Notes: generated by a model not told the origin, from the letters alone. A stretch of 64,000 nt of DNA from Enoplolaimus lenunculus (GCA_030248215.1 JASANG010002205.1:1-64000); one strand, 5' to 3'; numbered from the stretch's first letter, positions 21,579-33,340 are shown. Program-made: numbers and translations.

Positions 21579-21926
21579 TACTCTCTAAAAGCTTAAACTA
21601 ACTTGATTTAAGTTTAAGCTAATCCACAAGAATTAAACTAACTTTTTAGGTTAACTAAACTAACAGGTAGGTTTATGCTTAAACTCATTTAAAATCTTGC
21701 ATAGTTTCAGTTTAAGCTAAACTTATTGAACTCTTAGATACACGGCTGCACTTATTGTTCAATCTAAAAATAAGTTTAACTAAACTCGTGTTAAACTTAA
21801 AAACACGTTAGTTTAAGTAAAACCTAAAGTTCTAGTCTAGTTAGTCCGTCCAGCCATTTAAGTTTTACATAAACTGATATTCAAGTTTAGTTAAGCTATA
21901 ATTTAAGTTTAAGTTTTTAGAGAGTA
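21579..21926. mobile_element. Family H palindromic element rich in GTTTAAG
   Basis: Ends TACTCTCTA and TAGAGAGTA are perfect inverses, and the inversion continues as AAAGCTTAAAC / GTTTAAGTTTTT. The 348-base body is a chain of GTTTAAGCT-like words on both strands and could fold into a long hairpin. The terminal TA may be the target duplication. No coding frame. Confidence 0.75.
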
Positions 21927-22724
21927 CGAGTTAAACTTGAAATTTGAAGCTTTCGCAACAATGTTCCCTATCCGTGAGCAACGCTAACATATTATTTATA
22001 TCTACAGTAACATGGCAAGTTCTAGTGTAATAACTTGCACGTTTGCAATATTCTTGCTCAAAATCCTTTTAAAAATATTATGACGTATGCGTTGCCCACG
22101 CGGGGTCGTTCTCGGTGTTCGATCTGAGGCTCTCTGTTCGAGCTCACGCTCGTGTTTGATAGCTGTGAGGACACCCTTCCTAAAAAAGTTTCACACAAAA
22201 GTTGCAAAATGGTGAATTTAAAAAGTGAACCTATCTTTAAAATGAATCACATTTCGCGCGCAGAGGAAAATTTTTTCAGCATGATTGACCAAATAAAGCT
22301 TAATCAGTCTGCAACTTCAATCTTTTTACGTCAATATATCTGCAACACTGTTTTTCAATAACCTGAAGCTATTGTAAGCTCTGGGCAATATTGGGGGAGT
22401 TGTGCCACCAACCTAAACATTGGAGGGCCGTGCTTCGAATCTGAACATTGAGGGGCAAGTGTCTCACAATTCCGGCGCCTATGCCCACCCGTGGGTGTCT
22501 TTGTCCACGGCTGATTCTTTGAACTGGTGAAAACTTTTTTTACCCATTTTGTCCGTGGTGAAACATGGAATAACAGTTATTGTCACGAACCTGAATCGTT
22601 TGACTCGTAAAATTTTAATCTAAAACCCAGTTATTGATCCAGCAACCCAGTTATTGATCCAGCGCTTTTTGTGTGGGTGCATACTTTTTATCTTTTGAAA
22701 TTTCACAGTGATGGTCAATGTGTA

Positions 22725-22880
22725 GAGCAGGGCCGGTACAGTAGTATAACCACATTCCGATGTCTAAATGTAAGAATGAGCTTATGCCTAAGCCCATGCC
22801 TAAGCCTAAGCAAAGACATTTGTCAGTAGCTTAAGCTTACTCAGTAGTCGTACATAAAAACGTTTCTCCTCTGGCTATTA
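22725..22880. mobile_element. Family F element with TTAGGC arrays, worn
   Basis: Left GCAGGGCCGGTACAGTAGTA, then AGCCCATGCCTAAGCCTAAG, then TAGCTTAAGCTTACT and AAAACGTTTCTCC. This is the order of family F with changed ends. Confidence 0.5.
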
Positions 22881-22913
22881 GTTGGGCTAGAGTTATAAAC
22901 TGCGACGAATGTG

Positions 22914-23323
22914 CAATAGTGACCGAATTAGAGGGAGGGGCTGATATTTATTTGGCCTTTCCAGAAGGTACCCCCTTGTTTTTGGTTACGGGCTGTTATT
23001 TATTTTTAATTCGCACACCACCCTTCGTTACTGATATATATCCGGTACTGCAGTTATCCGTTGAATTAAAAGTATATTTGTCTTGTGTCAATAGCATGAG
23101 TAATAATGCACGGTTAGGAATGTGCTTTCAAAATATAAGTACGCTTTAAAGTTTCGGATTCAAATTATTCGGTCCTGGAGTCATTTTTGCGATTTATGGA
23201 CTCTAATTAGGATTTAGGGACTCTTTCCTCTTACGGACTTTTATTTGGGATACGGACTCCTATTGATTGTGACCTAGAATGGGGACCCTCTCTTATAGCC
23301 CCCTCTTATTCGGGTCACTACAG
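22914..23323. mobile_element. Family C element, copy 3
   Basis: Left end altered (CAATAGTGACCGAATTAGAG), right end intact (TTATTCGGGTCACTACAG) followed by TA. The body has the family landmarks GATATATATCCGGTACTGCA and GGTCCTGGAGTCATTT. Confidence 0.85.
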
Positions 23324-23858
23324 TAGTATATATCGCCAGAATATTTTTCAAATAGTTGCCTAGAAAAAATAGGAAACTTCGCACGAAATTTTTCACAAAA
23401 TTTTAAGGGCTGCATGGCTGGTTGTTGGCATATATTCCCGTTGAGCACCCCACTGGTAAAGGGTGATACCAAACTGAATAACCACACCAAGGCAATGTGG
23501 ACGGTTTTAAAATTTTAAATTATAAATGCTTGATTAATTTAAAAGTTGTAACGTGTGAAAAAAAAATTAATTTCCAGACGTAGTTTGCTACACAGCGGTT
23601 TGCTTCAATTAATGACTAAAACGTTAGGTGGTCATCAAAACGAACCCGTTTGCTAAATTAAAGTTAGCCCAGGGGTTATGAAGCGCATTTGAATTGTGGC
23701 TATATTTTATTAAATTCAGTTGCGCACTCTCAATGTCTCTATGCCCCCAAGTGGGGGAAGTACTCTCATAGGTTCTTTACAAGATTTCAAAATTGACAAT
23801 TTTTGCAACAAATTGATGCATGCTTTAATACGTAAATTACGTGCCTTAATAATGGTGG

Positions 23859-24066
23859 CCTATGTAAAGAACAAGGGCGGAACAGTATTATAAGCTTATT
23901 CCTAAGCCTAGGTCTACGCCTAAGCGTAAGAATGAGTTTGTTTCTAAACCTAAGCCTAAGCATAAACCTAAATAAACCTAAGCCAAGCAAAAAAAATTAG
24001 TCTAAAGCTTAAGCTTATTCTATTCTGGTCCCACAGAAAAACGTTCCGCCTTGATCTTTACATAGG
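23859..24066. mobile_element. Family F element with TTAGGC arrays
   Basis: Good inverted ends: GGCCTATGTAAAGAACAAGG at the left and CTTGATCTTTACATAGGC at the right. The inner blocks CCTAAGCCTAGG and CCTAAGCCTAAGCATAAACC are reverse TTAGGC units. Flanking duplication not obvious. Confidence 0.75.
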
Positions 24067-24413
24067 CAAAATGTTGTCTTCTTGTCTTTCATTCATCTTA
24101 GGGAGCTTCACTCGTTTAGGTATGAGGGAACCTATCGTAACACAGCTATCCTTATTGCATTAAACCCCAATCATTTCTCGACCAGCGCATGCTTTTTATG
24201 TTCAAAAACCAGTAGAAAATTTGCAAAAAAAATTTTTTAAAAAAATGAAATTTAAATTTGCCACTGAGAATTGGTTTTCTTTGAAAACAAATTTTCGCAA
24301 AGCTGCGTATGATATTTAGCAGGAAACTTCTTAGCAGAGCGACTTTCTGTATTTTTGCAAGAACACAGCGTTTATTGCACTGCAAGAAGCGACCCAGACG
24401 AAACACAATTCAG

Positions 24414-24606
24414 TGGTAAAAAGTGTACAAGTAAAGCTTAAGAACGAGATGGCGGCGGTTGGCAGTTGGCTGACAATCAGAACACCTGTTTTTCTCTGCG
24501 AACGGTATTCGATTTTTCGCTCAGTCTCACCTCGTCACGCCCGGGGCTGTCCACATGAGAAAATAGTTACTCTGCCGTCATTCGTATTTGTCCGACGTTT
24601 TAAGAG
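24414..24606 (+). CDS. Small unrecognised gene, middle exon (or first exon from ATG 24449)
   Basis: Open from AATTCAG| (24413) to the donor AAGAG|GTAACT. An in-frame ATG at 24449 gives MAAVGSWLTIRTPVFLCERY..., rich in Arg, Ser and hydrophobics with few acids. This resembles a mitochondrial targeting sequence, though that is inference. The two leftover bases AG join C of the next exon to make Ser, and phases agree over a 135-base intron. From ATG 24449 the two exons give 106 residues; with the tentative exon at 19292 they give 138. I do not recognise the family. The acceptor lacks a strong pyrimidine tract. Confidence 0.4.
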
Positions 24607-24741
24607 GTAACTTTTTTTCGATATGATATCGTATTACTTCACGTTTTAACATTTCCTCTCAAAGCCGAAATGCTGTCGCACTGTAACGTTGTTTGTTTTG
24701 AATGCAGTGCACTTTAAGAGTTTGACTTGGTTCAATTTTAG

Positions 24742-24904
24742 CATTCGATATTCAGGCGATTACACTAAGGTGAAGGATATCAACGATATGTTCCTCTCTA
24801 CTCGAAATTTCACGGAACCGAAAAACCGCATGCCAGGGTCCCAAAATTTTAACGGGGCTCTACGATCCGGAAATAAAATCGCGGTTACGTTCCTGTTTGA
24901 ATAA
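24742..24904 (+). CDS. Small unrecognised gene, last exon
   Basis: The acceptor CAATTTTAG| is followed by 54 codons, IRYSGDYTKVKDINDMFLST... to FLFE and TAA. The composition is balanced and protein-like (Asp, Lys, Asn, Thr, Pro, Gly), unlike surrounding chance frames, and there is no low complexity. It joins the previous exon in phase. No domain recognised. No canonical AATAAA was seen close after the stop. Confidence 0.45.
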
Positions 24905-25110
24905 TTTACTATTTGAGCATTGCTCAACACCATCAACATGTCCAGCGGGCGTACGGCCCTTCATTGGAAACTTTTTTGATAAAATGGCACTGAAATACAG
25001 CTTTTGTACCACCCACCTATAAGTATAATGGGTGCAACTACGCATTCTTGGATACCGCAAGAAATTTTTGTATATGAAGATAATTAATAATTAAACTAAC
25101 ATACTGCTTA

Positions 25111-25319
25111 CACTGCAAAAAATGGTGAGTCAAATTGACTCTCTCCGAAATAGGCTTTTCCGGATTGCATAAACTGAGTCAAAATTTGACTCAGCCGTAG
25201 TCAAATTCGACTCATTGGGTCGCTCAGTGAGTCGAATTTGAGTTGAGTTTGAACAGTTTGTGCAGTACGGAAAATTATATTTCGAAAAGCGTCAATTTGA
25301 CTCATAATTTTTTGCAGTC
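25111..25319. mobile_element. Family B hairpin element, copy 1
   Basis: CACTGCAAAAAATGGTGAG at the left and the inverse (CTCATAATTTTTTGCAGT) at the right, flanked by TA on both sides. The interior is made of GAGTCAAATTGACTC-like words in both orientations, so the whole 209 bases can fold on itself. No coding frame. Confidence 0.85.
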
Positions 25320-25930
25320 TATATATGGTATTACACCGTCGTTTCATGCTAAAAATCCTCACTTGCACACCGCAAGCCAATGTTCTGACAGCATCTATTG
25401 TCTGAGGTAGCAACTAAAGCAGGTTAAAACTTTTCCTGGCCATTTAGACTGTAATACCTAATCTTGAAGTCGCCATCAAACACCATTTTCACTCGGAGTA
25501 AATCAAGAAGTCAAGTATTCCTAACCGACAAAACGGCTCAGGTTGGATAATATCCAGGTATATGTGTCAGCATACATTGAATGTAGTGTGGATTTCAAAT
25601 TGGCTGTGAAATTTAATTTAAATACGTATATGTGAGAGCTGCAAAACAGAACAGGCAAACGAGACACATAAACGACGAGTTGAAATAAATAAATATTAAG
25701 ATTTTTATTCATTACTATTATTGCTATACAATACTTAATATAATTTAGTAATTTCCCTAAAAGGTGTATTTTTCGTATGTTGCTTGACATTTTTGTATTT
25801 TTTAATGTCTGAATCATATACGAGGCTTTTTTGAGATATCTGGGCTGGAGTAATTCTTTGTTAGCAAGTAGAAAAACGATAATATATTGGCCCGTGTAAA
25901 CTATATGAGCCTGTCTACTATACATAAGCC

Positions 25931-26102
25931 GGCCCATGTTAGTTTAAGGGACGTCCAGGTTTCTGGTGGCCCTATAAAAGAGTAGGTTTCGATTCTAGAT
26001 TACATTTTTTTGGTTAGGCTTACCCTTAAGTTTAAGTTTAGGCTTAGAAACGCATTTGGGTAATGCTTAGGGTTAGACTCTGGCTTTGGAATACGCTTAA
26101 AT
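25931..26102. mobile_element. Family A element with TTAGGC arrays, right end lost
   Basis: Starts GGCCCATGTTAGTTTAAGGG, then GGTTTCTGGTGG and two worn TTAGGC blocks, up to GGAATACGCTTAA. There it is cut by the family G element that follows. Confidence 0.65.
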
Positions 26103-26438
26103 ATTTTCTCAAGTTATACTTAAGTAATTACTTAAGTCGCCGACTTTTAAGTAAATACTTAACTTGTCGAACAAACCACGTAAACGCCAAACGTGAGCCA
26201 TTATCATAAAAATGTAATAATTTTGATTTATATTAAGGAGGCATAACGAATCTGCAATTTCAGTAGGACCAAAGTGTGTATATCTGAACGGTCAATTTGT
26301 AATCTATCAGATTTAGTCAGCGGCTTAAGCATTTACTTAACTACGCTTTTAAAAATGACAAAATGGCTAAGTAGTTACTTAGCACGTACTTAAGTACCAA
26401 GTGATACTTAAGCAGGGTCTCAGAAACGTAGCCAAAAT
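26103..26438. mobile_element. Family G element, copy 1
   Basis: Same body as 47479-47856: TACTTAAGTAATTACTTAAG near the left, TATTAAGGAGGCATAACGA in the middle, and ACTTAAGCAGGGTCTCAGAA near the right. Built largely from TACTTAAG words. Confidence 0.7.
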
Positions 26439-26547
26439 CTCGTCATATCAGTGCAGCATAGTGTAATCTTATCGTACTAACCACACTTTAAATTCCAATG
26501 AGTTTATTAATCAATACAGCTAGCGAGTTGGTTATTTGTGAATTACA

Positions 26548-26733
26548 GTAAACATTAACTCGTTCTGAGTCGAGTTGATTCTCACTCTGAGTTGAGTTGG
26601 CTCTGGGTGAGTTGCTTAATTAACTCAGAATGAATCGAATCAACTCAAAATTCTGAGTTCTGATAGTCCCAACTCAGACTGAGTGATTTAACTCATTCTG
26701 AGTTAAAACCAACTCACTGAAATTTACAGTGCA
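26548..26733. mobile_element. Palindromic element of GAGTT/AACTC words
   Basis: Left ACAGTAAACATTAACTC, right CACTGAAATTTACAGT, roughly inverted, with many CTGAGTTGAGTT and AACTCAGAATGA words inside. It resembles family B in design but not in sequence. The left end looks shortened. Confidence 0.55.
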
Positions 26734-27364
26734 GATACAGTCCGAATTGAAACATTTTTCGATTTTATATTTCACAAAAAAATTTACTGTTTTCGAACGG
26801 GCTCTATTGAATCAATAGCCATTTGAGAATACTGCGCTGAGTATCTAACCAACCGTTCAAATGAAAATAAATACACCCACGGAATCAATTTGCAAAACAG
26901 CCCACCACAATCATCGGCAGCGTTCATTAAAATGGACAATTATCTGCAAAATAGCAGCTTAATCAAACAAGGAATAGAGGGTATATATTTACCGGTCGAA
27001 ATTGTCCGAAGGACAGCAAAATTGATGGTTTATCAGCATTCAGAAAAACTGACTCAATTTGTGAAAACAAGGAAATTTGCACTCAAGAAATTTTTTAATC
27101 AGATATATATCCACCCGAAACAAAATCCTAGCTAAGTCGGCTACAAAACCTAAAATTCAAATCAATTTTGCCAGGAAACTTGCGTTTTAGTTTATTGGTT
27201 GGATATTATTCTGTCTGTCTGCCTGCCTTTCGTAAAAGCTGCGTGCGCAAGTACCATTGTTGTATTTTTACGTTCATATCATAAAGACTGAGTCCAGAAC
27301 ACACGGTAGACCTGTGTGTTATATTTTCCATAATGATTTTATTCGGGCTTGTAACGAGAAGATG

Positions 27365-27505
27365 ACAACGGCTACAGTTAAAAAAATTTTGCCCTTACCC
27401 CGGAAAAGTTACAATCTAGCTCATAAAAGTCACCTGAAATCGTTTCATGTTCTTAATGAAAATCCCCTCCGCCAAGAATTTTGAGTTGGCTACGGGCCCA
27501 GTTTT
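27365..27505. mobile_element. Family E fragment
   Basis: Contains AAAATTTTGCCCTTACCCC and ends GAGTTGGCTACGGGCCCAG, the family's right end. Confidence 0.45.
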
Positions 27506-27752
27506 AGTCCATACTCGCTTAGCGTTGCGGTTGTTTTCCAGAATGCTCAATAGTCCTTAGGGAACTCTCAAGTGCTTGCGATGTGGTGTATGGAAGCATG
27601 TATATGAAACTTTGAGACGAAACGTTGTTTGCGTTTCGCACAAGATTGTATATTTAGTCGTAGTTATGTCATTTTTTCATTGAATTATCATTGGTCGTTT
27701 TTCAACAGCGGTTGCAAGTGGACAATTTGTCAGCTAGGCGAACTTTGATTTA

Positions 27753-27909
27753 ACCCTTTCTGACATGAATATTTTCTATTTCATTTTACATCTAATTCCC
27801 AGCCAGCATTTAAATTGTAGCCTCTCTGTTGGTAGGCGTTTATCATCACCACTGTGCCATAAGAACTTGACGCTCGAGCTCGAGGGGGCTCTCACCTCTT
27901 CTATAGATA
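27753..27909 (-). mobile_element. tRNA-derived SINE, copy S1
   Basis: On the minus strand the head is GAGCCCCCTCGAGCTCGAGC, then a box A-like region. The tail carries AACCCTTTCTGACATGAATA read on plus. It matches the cleaner copies at 36162 and 36455. A family A element (27918-28070) interrupts the flank that continues this repeat (CTATGCTGTGTATACGCG). Confidence 0.6.
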
Positions 27910-27917
27910 CTAGGCTG

Positions 27918-28070
27918 GGCCCATGTTACTTTAAGGGGCGGGCGTAAAGTTTCTGGTGGGTCTATAAAAGAGTTGGTTTAAATTCTAGATAACAATTTTT
28001 TGCTTAGGCTTAGGCTTAGGCTCAGAAATGCCCGTAGTCTGCTGTTACGCCCCTAAAAGTAACATTGGCC
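27918..28070. mobile_element. Family A element with TTAGGC array, 8-bp duplication
   Basis: GGCCCATGTTACTTTAAGGG at the left and CCCTAAAAGTAACATTGGCC at the right. The flanking eight bases are CTAGGCTG and CTATGCTG (7 of 8 equal), hAT-like. One TTAGGC block (CTTAGGCTTAGGCTTAGGCT) remains; the second is deleted. Confidence 0.8.
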
Positions 28071-28467
28071 CTATGCTGTGTATACGCGTATTAATTGGTG
28101 AGCAATACTCATTCGTATTAATAAACACTAGTGAACGTGGTTACAAGTCGCACCTGTTTATCGGTATATGCAGTATACTGCGTGTGAAATGGGATAAATA
28201 AGCGTGCACTCTAATTTTATGTGACGACCTGATGACCGTCTTTATGAAAGCACTTTGTTATCGGGGTACCTATTTCAGAATTCTTGATATTTTTGACCTT
28301 TAATATCCGGTCAGCTGGCATTTGTTTAATGTTTTAAGGTCGCTATGTAAAGTTTAAAACACTTTCTACTTATGTCTGTAACAAATTGAACGTTTTATTC
28401 TAGCTCCAGAGAAATTGCCTCCCGTTTGAATGCAGTGGTAACCCGAAATTTCAAATGCTAAATGTAC

Positions 28468-28826
28468 CCAGTTGCATACTTTTGTTAAAGACCATCATGC
28501 ACTCTTGCTTACCAACAGACGACAATAACTCTTTTTACGAAAGGATGTAACCGAGTACATTCTGTGTACAAAAGATTGTACCCAGCGCACGGTGCGCTTT
28601 TGACTGATCCCCCTTAATTAATGGGGGTATGTATGCAATTTTGTATGGTACTCTCTAGCAAACTATACCCTTTTGTTTAAGGGGGGTAACACGTATTACG
28701 ATGGCATTGACCACTTAACACAAAAGGGGGTCAACCAAAAACGCAACGCCCGGTGGTTTATTTTGTACCACACAAATTTTGATAGTTGCCCACTCTTCTG
28801 AAACTGTATCATACACTCTAGCTTGT
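28468..28826. mobile_element. Family D element, copy 3
   Basis: AGTACATTCTGTGTACAAAAG at the left, AAAACGCAACGCCCGGTGG and GTTGCCCACTCTTCTG at the right, with C/G runs inside (GATCCCCCTTAATTAATGGG). A short D end fragment precedes it. Confidence 0.6.
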
Positions 28827-29224
28827 ACTAACAACCGAGCATAGAACATTTAATTTTTGAATAAAAATTTTTATTTAGAATTTTTTCTTCGGAAATCAGA
28901 TAAAAGTTTCACAAATCTCCGCAAATACAAATCCGAGTTGCTAAACTTTAAAATTTCCTTTTTGCAAATCAAACGTTTATACCTACGTTGGCAGATATTT
29001 CAATAGAAAATTGTAAAAATCTATGTTGCTATACTGCCGTGACCCCAATAAGAGGGGGAAATAAGAGGGGGTCCCCATTTTGGGCCGGAATCAATAGGAG
29101 TCCTTATCCCTAATAGAAGTTCGTAAGACGTAAGAGGATAGAGTCCCTAAACCAAAATTGAGTCCATAAATGTCAATCATCCCTAATTGTAGCGCATAAA
29201 TGACTCCAGGACCGAATAATTTGA

Positions 29225-30843
29225 TGCGTCATCCATTTTATCGTGTGCCCGCCGTGTGGAAAATTGACGCAACCATTTCCAAGTACGGTTTTGAAAAACG
29301 CGTCAGGAAGGAAATTTAATTTGAAAAAATTGGTCTAGTGGGAAATTGAGACAATTTACAAACCGTACTAGTAAATTGAAATGATATTTTGAGTGTCGAT
29401 TTCCCAATAGGGAATTTAAATAGGACAGCAGTAGGAAATTGAGACATTTTTAAAACTTAAATAGGAAATTGATAAGCTAAATTTGCTGTCGAAAAGGAAA
29501 TTGAAAAGTCACCAAAACTGCAGTGGGAAATGGGCACCCAAATTTCAGTTTCAATTTCCCTCACGGTAGTTGAAAATCAGCAGGGCAGTGGGAAATTGAA
29601 AAAATCATAAAAGCGGAAACACTGCGGTAGGTACATGACCTTTGACCTCCAATTTCAACGGTTTAATATACCTGTTAAAATGTATTATACGTTTATATTT
29701 TCTTTCTATCTGCATATTCATGTTTATGTATATGTGATGATTTGACATAGCCATGAGCCAGAGATGCGTGCAGTTTACAACTGAATTTATTCTAAATATT
29801 CGATTTTGAATGGGGTAAATATTGCATACGTAATGTTAGGCATAAACCAGGCCTTGAATTGGGGCAGATTAAAAGCTGATTCAAATAGATTACGTTCGTT
29901 CTGACATGTACAAAGAGCTAGAAACCAGGATAAGACGCCGTTTAGGGTGGTAGATTGCCGTATTTAATGAATTGAGTTAACAAAACTGTTCAATATATCA
30001 AGTATGCACATGCTAATGACAGTGAATAAAACCTATGTACTGTACTGACCCAAATAAAAAGAGGAGAAAATAGTCTGATTTTGGAGTCTATAAGTCAATA
30101 CGTCTTCATTTCTTTAATTAGAGTCCGTAAATGGATAGGGTACAATATTAATGATTTTATTATTGTAACTACCCGAATAAGAGGGTGTGATAAGGGGGTC
30201 CAAATTTCAACTTAGGAGGCCCATCACATTCAATTTCTACTTTCAATTTCAGTCGCACAATTTCAACCTTGCGACTTGGGCGGCCCATAAAACATTTCTA
30301 GAAACTCTCCAAAATTTCAACTTAGGAGGCCCATCACATTCAGTTCCTACTTTCAATTTCAATCGCACAATTTCAACCTTGCGACTTGGGTGGCCCATCA
30401 AACATCATTTCTAGAAACTGTCATTCTGACCTTCAATTTGAACTTTGAGTTGCAAAATTTCAACCTTTTTGGGGACAATATCACAACTGAAATTGTAAAC
30501 TGTAAATTCAATTTTCGATAACAGGGACAATATCGTTAAATTGGCAAACGTTATGCTTCTCTTTCAATTTCCACTTTGGTAATTGCAGTGTCAAGGCAAA
30601 GCGGAAATTGAATTTGGAAAATGGCGCAATTTCCCATTGCCCTTGTTTAAAAAATCGCTAGTGGTAAATTGAAGATCAAATAATGTTATTAATTAACTAC
30701 TTGAGTTTAAAAAATCGATAGCTGTGGGAAATTGAAACAGTTTTGAAATCCAATTTCCTTTTTGAAGCGTTTTTCAAAACCGTACTTGGAAATGGTTGCG
30801 TCAATTTTCCACACGGCGGGCACACGATAAAATGGATGACGCA
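29225..30843. mobile_element. 1619-bp element with 77-bp perfect inverted ends, nested in family C
   Basis: The first 77 bases (from TGCGTCATCCATTTTATCG) are the exact inverse of the last 77 (30767-30843). The host copy's TGA appears on both sides (29222-29224 and 30844-30846), a 3-bp duplication. The interior has many GGAAATTGA/TCAATTTCC words, a 110-bp tandem duplication (30201-30420), and short family C left-end fragments (about 30040-30200). No long frame, so it is non-autonomous. The superfamily is uncertain. Confidence 0.9.
30201..30420. repeat. 110-bp tandem duplication inside the long-ended element
   Basis: Two copies from AATTTCAACTTAGGAGGCCC to TTTCTAGAAACT, starting at about 30201 and 30311, with few differences. 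Confidence 0.9.
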
Positions 30844-31102
30844 TGACTTCGAAACTTTAAAGCGTAGTTAAGATTTGAAAGTACATTCCTAAGTATAACT
30901 TTGCATTACCGCTCGAGTTATTGACACAAGGCAAATAAACGTTTAATTCAGCGGATAGGTGCAGTACCGGATATATATCCATAACGAAGGGTGGCGGAGC
31001 GTGGGTTAAAAATAAACAACAGTCCGTAAACGAATAACAGGGGTACCCTGTCTAGAGGCCAAATAATTATCAATCCCCCCTCAAATTCGGGTCACTACAG
31101 TA

Positions 31103-32037
31103 GCTATTGCCTAACATTCCTTTAGAGCGAAGGGGTTATTTTTTAAACATCTGGCATGCCCTATAATAAGTAATTTGTCGAAACTAAACAGCAGTTACGG
31201 TATATATTTAACTAAAGCCATTTAAGCTTTATGCCATCAACTTAAACAAAGTCCTCGTGGCTACAGGCTCTGGTAAGTAAAGGGGAGCTGGCAAGTTAAC
31301 TTGGGGCATTTATTGCGCCAGAAACATGACTATTCATCACGGTTAACCTAGTTCTTTAAGACTTTAGCCTGTATTATATAAGCAAAAACTGTTCCTTTGT
31401 CATATTTTGATGCATTATATTTCGGTGTTCTTTACATTTTGATACTGGTATATGCGGTTTCAAGAGCCGGGTTTCGGTTTTCAACGGCGCATTCTGTGAT
31501 TGAAATAAACCCGCTTGCTTAGTTGCATTGATGGTTACCAGCTGTGTTGGATACAGGATGTTTGGGGTCATAGTTTTTCACGCTAGAATAGTAGGCAAAA
31601 ATGCAGCAGAAGATTTTAAACACACTTTCTCAGATTTTCTTTTGCGATGCCTATTAGCAAATGGTGTCAAAAACACCCGTCAAAATTTTTTGTGATGAAA
31701 TGGTACAGGAATCTTACCATTTTCCCTCTCACAAAATTGGCATATCTATAGCATACATTAGAAACAGTGTTTCATAGCTTTTGCCAGCCCACCCTCCCCC
31801 GTCAGACAATTTTGGATCCGCCTCTGCTGGATATATACATTCTCCATTGTCCGCTGACCACACAACCGACATCTTGCGCAGAGGAGCATTCATGGCTGGT
31901 GGGCGCGATGGCGGAATGCTTTTCCCGCCGGTTCCACCAAGATGTCAATTTTGCCACAAAAATGGTTTAATTATAGTTCACAATGTGATTTCTAGCCAAA
32001 AAAGAGAAAAAATATGATGAGACTGCATCACAAATTC
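31103..32037. other. No gene supported
   Basis: AT-rich with a family E-like fragment around 31785-31930. Short overlapping frames there carry repeat sequence only. Confidence 0.35.
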
Positions 32038-32232
32038 AGCCAATGTTACTTCAAGGGGCGTAACAGTAGATTAAGTGTATTCTTAAGCCTAAGGCTAAGC
32101 CTAAGCGTTGCAAAAATGTGTTTCTAAGCCTAAGTTTAAGCCTACGCCTAAGCAAAAATGTAATCTAGAATCTAAACTTACTGTTTTATGGACTCATCAG
32201 AAACCTGGACGCTCCTTAAAGTAACATGGACC
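32038..32232. mobile_element. Family A element with TTAGGC arrays, perfect 8-bp duplication
   Basis: AGCCAATGTTACTTCAAGGG to CTTAAAGTAACATGGACC, flanked on both sides by ACAAATTC (32030-32037 and 32233-32240). Two blocks of reverse TTAGGC units lie inside. The 8-bp duplication fits the hAT superfamily. Confidence 0.9.
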
Positions 32233-33139
32233 ACAAATTCTATTTTTTGTCTTCATAAGGCCAAATAACTCAATTATTGAAATAATGTTAAACCGATGTC
32301 AACATTACTTAAAATATCGAAAAATTACTAAAACACGCTTAAAAACTTTAAAATCTCAACATACAAATATCTTTCATTGCCGAAAACTCTGGATCTGCCA
32401 CGAATGTCGTAGTTGTAACTAAATCACGTCACCAAACATGAGCGAAAACAAGCGACTCTATTTACTTATAGTATATGCGTATGGTTGAAGGTACGACAGG
32501 AGGTACGCCTCCGACTCCGGCAAAAAATCGACATCCAGCTCCGGCTCCTGTAGAATTTCTCGTGGAGGTACCAGCAATTTTGGTAGAGAAATTTTGCATA
32601 TTTTTGCAAAATTTGTTTGATGCATTTTATTTTAGCTGAATTTTGAGGCAAACAATACTTAGGTTTCGTAAAAAGTAAGCGCAACACCAAAAGATTCAAC
32701 AACACGTGGCATATATTTTCTAAAGATAGCAAATTAAACATCATTTTAACTACTTAAGCACCTAATTTTGTTTTACCTCCGGCTCCGGCATAATTTATTG
32801 TCTTCTGGTTTAGGCTTCAGTATTTTTCAGCTGGATATCGCGACAATTCGTTGGACCACATGAAATGTGAAAACTAGTCGGCTTTATAACTTGACGCCCA
32901 TCGTTATGCTCGTAGGCTTCGGATATGCTTAGAGTTATGGGTAAGCCTATTCGTAAGAACAGGACACTGCAGGGTGACAAATTTTATCCGGTGTGGAATG
33001 GTCGTAGACTCAATAGGTGGAGTTTCACCAGAATGTCTGTTCAACCTGGAGTTCCGGAAAAACACTGACTTTTTTCAAATTTGCGAGTTTAAATTCGAGT
33101 TCTAAAACCATGAAGCTTAACCTGCGGCCCATGAACAAA

Positions 33140-33340
33140 CACTAAAAATTAGTCGCAGATTGGCTGGTTAAACGAAACGTGTCATTGTTTTTGGAAAACA
33201 ACCTGATACGACAAAGCTCATTATTGACAGTGCTAAACTTTGGCATCAGACTGAACCAACATTTACACAGTTGTACCATTTGCGTGTCACTGACACAAGC
33301 GGCCTTTGATGAGTTTCTTGTTCCTTTTATCGTATGAATT
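33140..33340 (+). other. Coding-like patch, possible exon
   Basis: Two frames are open and protein-like. One reads LVKRNVSLFLENNLIRQSSL... to FLVPFI at a GTATGA donor near 33331. The other reads VIVFGKQPDTTKLIIDSAKL... to a TGA. I cannot tell which, if either, is translated. It may be a decayed gene or transposon exon linked to 33530-33689. Confidence 0.2.

Larger units (their letters stand above)
29034..31100. mobile_element. Family C element, copy 4, split by a 1.6-kb insertion
   Basis: Left part 29034-29224 (CTGCCGTGACCCCAATAAG...) and right part 30844-31100 (ending GGGTCACTACAG), with TA outside both ends (29032-29033, 31101-31102). The halves are colinear with other C copies: AATAATTTGA breaks off at 29224 and resumes as TGACTTCGAAAC at 30844. 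Confidence 0.9.

Noticed and set aside
25521-25937. 138-codon minus frame, the longest outside known exons
   Set aside because: Composition follows the AT-rich background (Ile, Tyr, Lys, Leu). No splice signals, no recognisable domain, and the end overlaps the flank of a family A element.
26932-27135. 67-codon frame starting MDNYLQNSSLIKQ
   Set aside because: Fair start context and mixed composition, but no splice signals, poly(A) signal or recognisable family; one chance frame of this size is expected in the region.
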